Notes under the pieces: model-generated
Told to the model about the DNA's origin: nothing
The model's database searches: none
The model's input: only the letters and a program-made list of their open reading frames with translations
Shown here: piece by piece, positions 22,653-25,575 of the stretch
Position numbering within the stretch: the first letter of the stretch is position 1
How the letters are laid out: every line of letters starts with the position of its first letter
Assembly: GCA_964456985.1 (NCBI GenBank)
Contig: CAYWDH010000040.1
Location: 1-25,575 of the forward strand
Length of the DNA stretch: 25,575 bases
Origin: WJMT01 sp964456985
GTDB lineage: Bacteria > Acidobacteriota > Aminicenantia > Aminicenantales > Aminicenantaceae
Direction of reading: 5' to 3'
Program-made: the position numbers and the translations under genes

Positions 22653-24215
22653 TTGAGAATCCGGATTCCGGATATTCTTCTTGCTGCATCAAGTGGCGTG
22701 ATGACCGCCATAGCTTTCCCTAAAACAGAACTTTTTTACCTTGGATGGATCTCTCTTATCCCCTTGATCTATCTTCTTCTTAAAATGAATCCGGCTCAAA
22801 GTTTTGTTTTAGGCCTTTTAGCGGGATCTTTCTTTTATGCGGTGCTTCTCTACTGGATTCCGGCTGTACCCAAGCACTATGGAGGCCTTTCCCTAGGTCT
22901 GAGCATTCTCATCTATATCCTCTTCGTTCTTGTGCTGGCACTCTGCTGGGGATTCTTTGCCCTTACCGCCTCTTTTTGTTCAAAGCATATGCGGAAATTG
23001 ACCTTTCTTGCTGTGCCTATGCTCTGGATCTCTATGGAATTCATAATGACCTATCTCTTCACAGGTTTCCCCTGGGGCCTTCTAGGGGCTAGCCAGTATA
23101 AAAATATCTGCTTTATACAGTTTTCATCCATAACCGGAGTGTACGGGCTTTCCTTTGTCATGGTCCTGTTCCAGAGCCTGATCGTTTTTGCAACTAAAAC
23201 TAAAAAAAAATTTGTTTGTATAAGTCTGTCAGTAGGGATGGTCCTGATTTTCCATGTTGGTGGTTTTTTAGCTTTAAAAGAACCTGTTCCGACTGAAGAT
23301 ACATTCACTGCTGCTCTTATACAGGGAAACACTCCACCCAGCACGGATTTTTCCAGCCAGCCTTTTGAAAAGACTTATGAAATGTTCCAAAAACACCTGC
23401 ATCTCAGTCATATGGCCTATGAAAATGGGGCTGAGTTGATTATCTGGCCGGAACTCTCTGTTCCGCTCTGTTTTTCCTGCCGATTCCAGCCTTATATTGA
23501 TTTTTCCGAACAGCTTGAACGATTTTCACAGGAGACAGGATGCACACTGCTGCTGGGAACAAGTGAGACAGCCTATTCCTTGGAAGGCCCATTATTCTAT
23601 AACGCAGCGGTCTGTCTGAGTCCAGACCGTTCGCTTTCTCATTACTATAAACAGCACCTCGTCCCCTTCGGAGAATACACTCCGTATAAAAAGATATTTT
23701 CCTTCATTTCCAAATTTACTCATGCTATTGGAGAGCTGACACCCGGCAGACATTACTCTTTGCATGAATTCAAAGACATCCCCTTCGGATCTCCTATCTG
23801 CTATGAAATCATATTCCCATCTCTGGTGAGAAAATTCCCAAAAATGGGAGCTGAATTTCTGGTGACCATCACAAATGACGGATGGTACGGAACAAGCGCG
23901 GCTCCGTACCAGCATTTTTCCTTAGCTGTTTTAAGAGCTGTGGAAAACAGAAGATATCTTTTAAGAGCAGCCACAACCGGAATAAGCGGAGCTGTGGACC
24001 CATACGGCAGGATCATTGCGAAGTCAGAACTGCACAAGCAAACATTTATAAATACCGAGATCACTCCGAACCGATCTCTAACTTTCTACTCGAAATACGG
24101 AGATCTTCTCCCCTATACCGGGTTGACTTTATCAACCGCATTCCTTATTCTTTCCTTTATAAGAAGGAAAAATGAAAGAAAAAGAAGACCTGAAGCCAAC
24201 GAAAACCATAGCTGA
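22653..24215 (+). CDS. lnt: Apolipoprotein N-acyltransferase (Lnt)
   Basis: 520 residues from TTG 22653, which follows AGAGAG by about seven bases. Lnt adds the third acyl chain to the N-terminal Cys of lipoproteins in the inner membrane of diderms. About six membrane helices fill residues ~8-205, followed by a nitrilase-type periplasmic domain (~215-480) and a last helix (~488-503). The catalytic triad is visible: Glu267 (IIWPELSVP), Lys333 (YYKQHLVPFGEYTPY) and Cys383 (SPICYEIIFP). TNDGWYGTSAAPYQHFSLAVLRAVENRRYLLRAATTGISG matches the conserved C-terminal core. Its 3' end overlaps the true start of prfB by 44 bp in another frame. The CsgG-like lipoprotein in this window is a possible substrate. 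Confidence 0.96.
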   Translation: MRIRIPDILLAASSGVMTAIAFPKTELFYLGWISLIPLIYLLLKMNPAQSFVLGLLAGSFFYAVLLYWIPAVPKHYGGLSLGLSILIYILFVLVLALCWGFFALTASFCSKHMRKLTFLAVPMLWISMEFIMTYLFTGFPWGLLGASQYKNICFIQFSSITGVYGLSFVMVLFQSLIVFATKTKKKFVCISLSVGMVLIFHVGGFLALKEPVPTEDTFTAALIQGNTPPSTDFSSQPFEKTYEMFQKHLHLSHMAYENGAELIIWPELSVPLCFSCRFQPYIDFSEQLERFSQETGCTLLLGTSETAYSLEGPLFYNAAVCLSPDRSLSHYYKQHLVPFGEYTPYKKIFSFISKFTHAIGELTPGRHYSLHEFKDIPFGSPICYEIIFPSLVRKFPKMGAEFLVTITNDGWYGTSAAPYQHFSLAVLRAVENRRYLLRAATTGISGAVDPYGRIIAKSELHKQTFINTEITPNRSLTFYSKYGDLLPYTGLTLSTAFLILSFIRRKNERKRRPEANENHS

Positions 24216-25306
24216 CCTTAAGTCTGATACCAAAAAGCTGACCAGAAAATTTGAAGATCTCAGAGGCTATCTTTGACCCGGACAAAAAAAAAAGCAGAAT
24301 CGAAACCCTTGAAAAAGAACTTTCTTCCCCTGATGTTTGGAAAAATCAATCAAAACTCAAATCACTTCAAAAAGAGAAGAAAAGAATAGAAGACAGCATT
24401 GCCTTATACAAAAAAATAAAGGAAATAAAAGAAGAAATCGATGTCCTTCTGGAATTGAGTTCAGAGGGAGAAGATATATTAACCGATCTCAGTAAAACTA
24501 TCAACGACTTCCAAATCCTTATAGATGAAGCGGAGATGGAGATCCTATTTTTTGAAAAGGACGACCCGAGAAATGCCATCCTGACTATCCATCCGGGTGC
24601 AGGGGGGACAGAATCCCAGGACTGGGCTGAAATGCTGTTGCGTATGTATCTCAGATATGCAGAAAGAAAAAATTTCAAATCAAAAATACTTGACCTTCAG
24701 CAGGGAGACGAAGCTGGCTTGAAAAGCGCCACCATCCAGATCATCGGAGATTATGCTTACGGGATTTTCAGTCAGGAATCAGGAGTGCACAGGCTTGTGA
24801 GGATCTCGCCCTTTGATGCCAACAAAAGGCGCCACACTTCCTTTGCTGCTGTTTTTGCATACCCTGAAATAGACAAAGACATAGAAATCGACATTTCCCC
24901 GGATGATATAAGAGTGGATACATACAGGGCTTCCGGCCGAGGAGGCCAGCATGTCAATGTTACTGATTCCGCCGTAAGGATCACTCATACTGAAACAGGA
25001 ATTGTTGTTCAATGCCAGAACGAAAGGTCCCAACATAAGAATAAAGCTTCCGCTCTGAAAGTCCTTAAATCAAGGCTGTATGAACTGGAAAAAAGGAAAA
25101 AAAACGAAAAACTGGAGAAGCTGGAAGATGCCAAATCTGATATAGCCTGGGGGAATCAAATCCGTTCCTATGTGCTCCATCCTTACCAGATGATCAAGGA
25201 CCTCCGGACAAATGTTGAAACAGGGAACACAGAAAGTGTACTTGACGGGGACCTGGATGAGTTTATTAAAGCAAGCCTGATCCAAAGAAAAGAAAATCAG
25301 GTATAG
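24172..25306 (+). CDS. prfB: Peptide chain release factor 2, made by programmed +1 frameshift
   Basis: RF2 terminates translation at UGA and UAA. The true start is ATG 24172, after AAGGAA and inside the end of lnt. The first 34 codons (ending KFEDLRGYL) run into an in-frame TGA at 24274-24276. A +1 slip at CTT T continues as DPDKKKSRIETLEKEL, giving 377 residues in total, near the ~365 of E. coli RF2. An uninterrupted reading from TTG 24251 gives a 351-residue ORF that would lose the N-terminal helix, so it is rejected as the start. The stop-codon-recognition tripeptide SPF lies in RISPFDANKRRHTSF, and the peptidyl-hydrolysis GGQ lies in ASGRGGQHVNVTDSAVRITH. It is the last gene of the nfeD-lnt run. 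Confidence 0.96.
24262..24277 (+). promoter_or_regulatory. prfB programmed +1 frameshift site
   Basis: The string AGAGGCTATCTTTGAC has the classical layout of a Shine-Dalgarno-like AGAGG, three bases of spacing (TAT), then the slip codon CTT, the stop TGA and a C. Low RF2 makes the ribosome pause at UGA and slip one base forward, so RF2 controls its own level. The internal site AGAGGC is weaker than the AGGGGG of E. coli. Confidence 0.95.
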
Positions 25307-25328
25307 CCTGTACTTTTGACTTTCATCA

Positions 25329-25452
25329 GGCAAGCTGGTTCTTCAGCCCGCTGATCTTCCCCAGCGAGTAAAATCAGCTTATTCCTCGGCTCGCTCCTCT
25401 CTGCGAGGAACCATGCCCGCTCGCTTCCGGATGACTTCAGAACCAGCCTGCC
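25329..25452. repeat. 124-bp unit bounded by 14-bp inverted repeats (R3-like, copy 3)
   Basis: GGCAAGCTGGTTCT (25329-25342) pairs with AGAACCAGCCTGCC (25439-25452) with one mismatch. The span matches the 122 and 127 bp of the other two units. Inside lies TAAAATCAGCTT (25369-25380), like the arm at 19499, and a hairpin TTCCTCG (25382-25388)/CGAGGAA (25404-25410). It begins 22 bp after the prfB stop. The interior is more GC-rich than in the other two. Confidence 0.6.
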
Positions 25453-25575
25453 TGCCTGAAAGTCTGGATGAGGCATAAGGTTATTTTATCTTACAGGAAT
25501 AGAGTGATTCCTTATGAAATTCAGGTGTGGCTGAAGCGATTTTAAAGATTTAGCCTTCGGAGTGCTGTGTTTGAG
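25452..25575 (+). repeat. Left part of dispersed palindromic repeat R1 (copy C, truncated by window end)
   Basis: Aligns over its whole length with 13692-13815, with the best match from TCAGGTGTGGCTGAAGCGAT to the last base (GCTGTGTTTGAG). The window stops at the position matching 13815, just before the central hairpins. No gene is present. Confidence 0.8.

Noticed and set aside
24251..25306. prfB starting at TTG 24251 as a simple 351-residue ORF
   Set aside because: The first residues are out of frame with the conserved RF2 N-terminus. The ATG 24172 leader with CTT TGA C explains the gene fully.
25382..25410. Rho-independent terminator of prfB at TTCCTCG/CGAGGAA
   Set aside because: The loop is 15 nt, no T-run follows, and it lies within a repeat unit about 75 bp past the stop.
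1..25575. The window as a complete circular plasmid joined through R1
   Set aside because: It carries single-copy chromosomal genes and no replication or partition genes; a contig break at a repeat is simpler.

Overview
The window looks like chromosome of a diderm (Gram-negative-type) bacterium with moderately low GC. Evidence for an outer membrane is a lipoprotein with a lipobox, apolipoprotein N-acyltransferase (Lnt) and a SPOR-domain protein. The gene mix (bactofilin, FHA-GAF-PP2C phosphatase, short type-3 prolyl-tRNA synthetase, PilZ paralogues, deoxyhypusine-synthase-like protein) would fit a lineage near Acidobacteriota/Aminicenantota. That placement is an inference from gene content, not proven.

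Layout. 1-1356: end of a repeat, a bactofilin gene and a convergent CsgG-like lipoprotein gene. 1493-5273: uvrB-uvrC nucleotide-excision-repair pair. 5289-9197 (minus): FHA-GAF-SpoIIE phosphatase, then feoA-feoB ferrous iron uptake. 9331-13417: secA-guaB. 13415-14056: a 640-bp noncoding block of nested inverted repeats lying stop-to-stop between guaB and the convergent proS. 14054-15496 (minus): proS. 15690-18329: three small PilZ-type genes with an atypical LuxR-type regulator between the second and third, then coaE. 18326-19903 (minus): a deoxyhypusine-synthase-like protein, a second repeat block, and an HU/IHF gene. 20007-25306: nfeD - stomatin - SPOR - lnt - prfB, read as one operon. 25307-25575: further repeats.

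Themes. (1) prfB carries the classical programmed +1 frameshift, so the true gene begins upstream of the apparent ORF. (2) Several strong promoters sit so close to the start codon that the mRNAs should be leaderless or nearly so (uvrB, phosphatase gene, secA, nfeD), while other genes have normal Shine-Dalgarno sites. (3) A family of structured intergenic repeats recurs at 1-75, 13415-14056, 19341-19636 and 25329-25575. It often begins right at a stop codon, and both ends of the window fall inside the same repeat, which suggests that the window is a contig broken at that repeat. (4) The PilZ/LuxR cluster has lost key residues of c-di-GMP binding in two PilZ proteins and all phosphorylation residues in the receiver. 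It is the best candidate here for an undescribed signalling module. No tRNA, rRNA, CRISPR array or transposase gene was seen.
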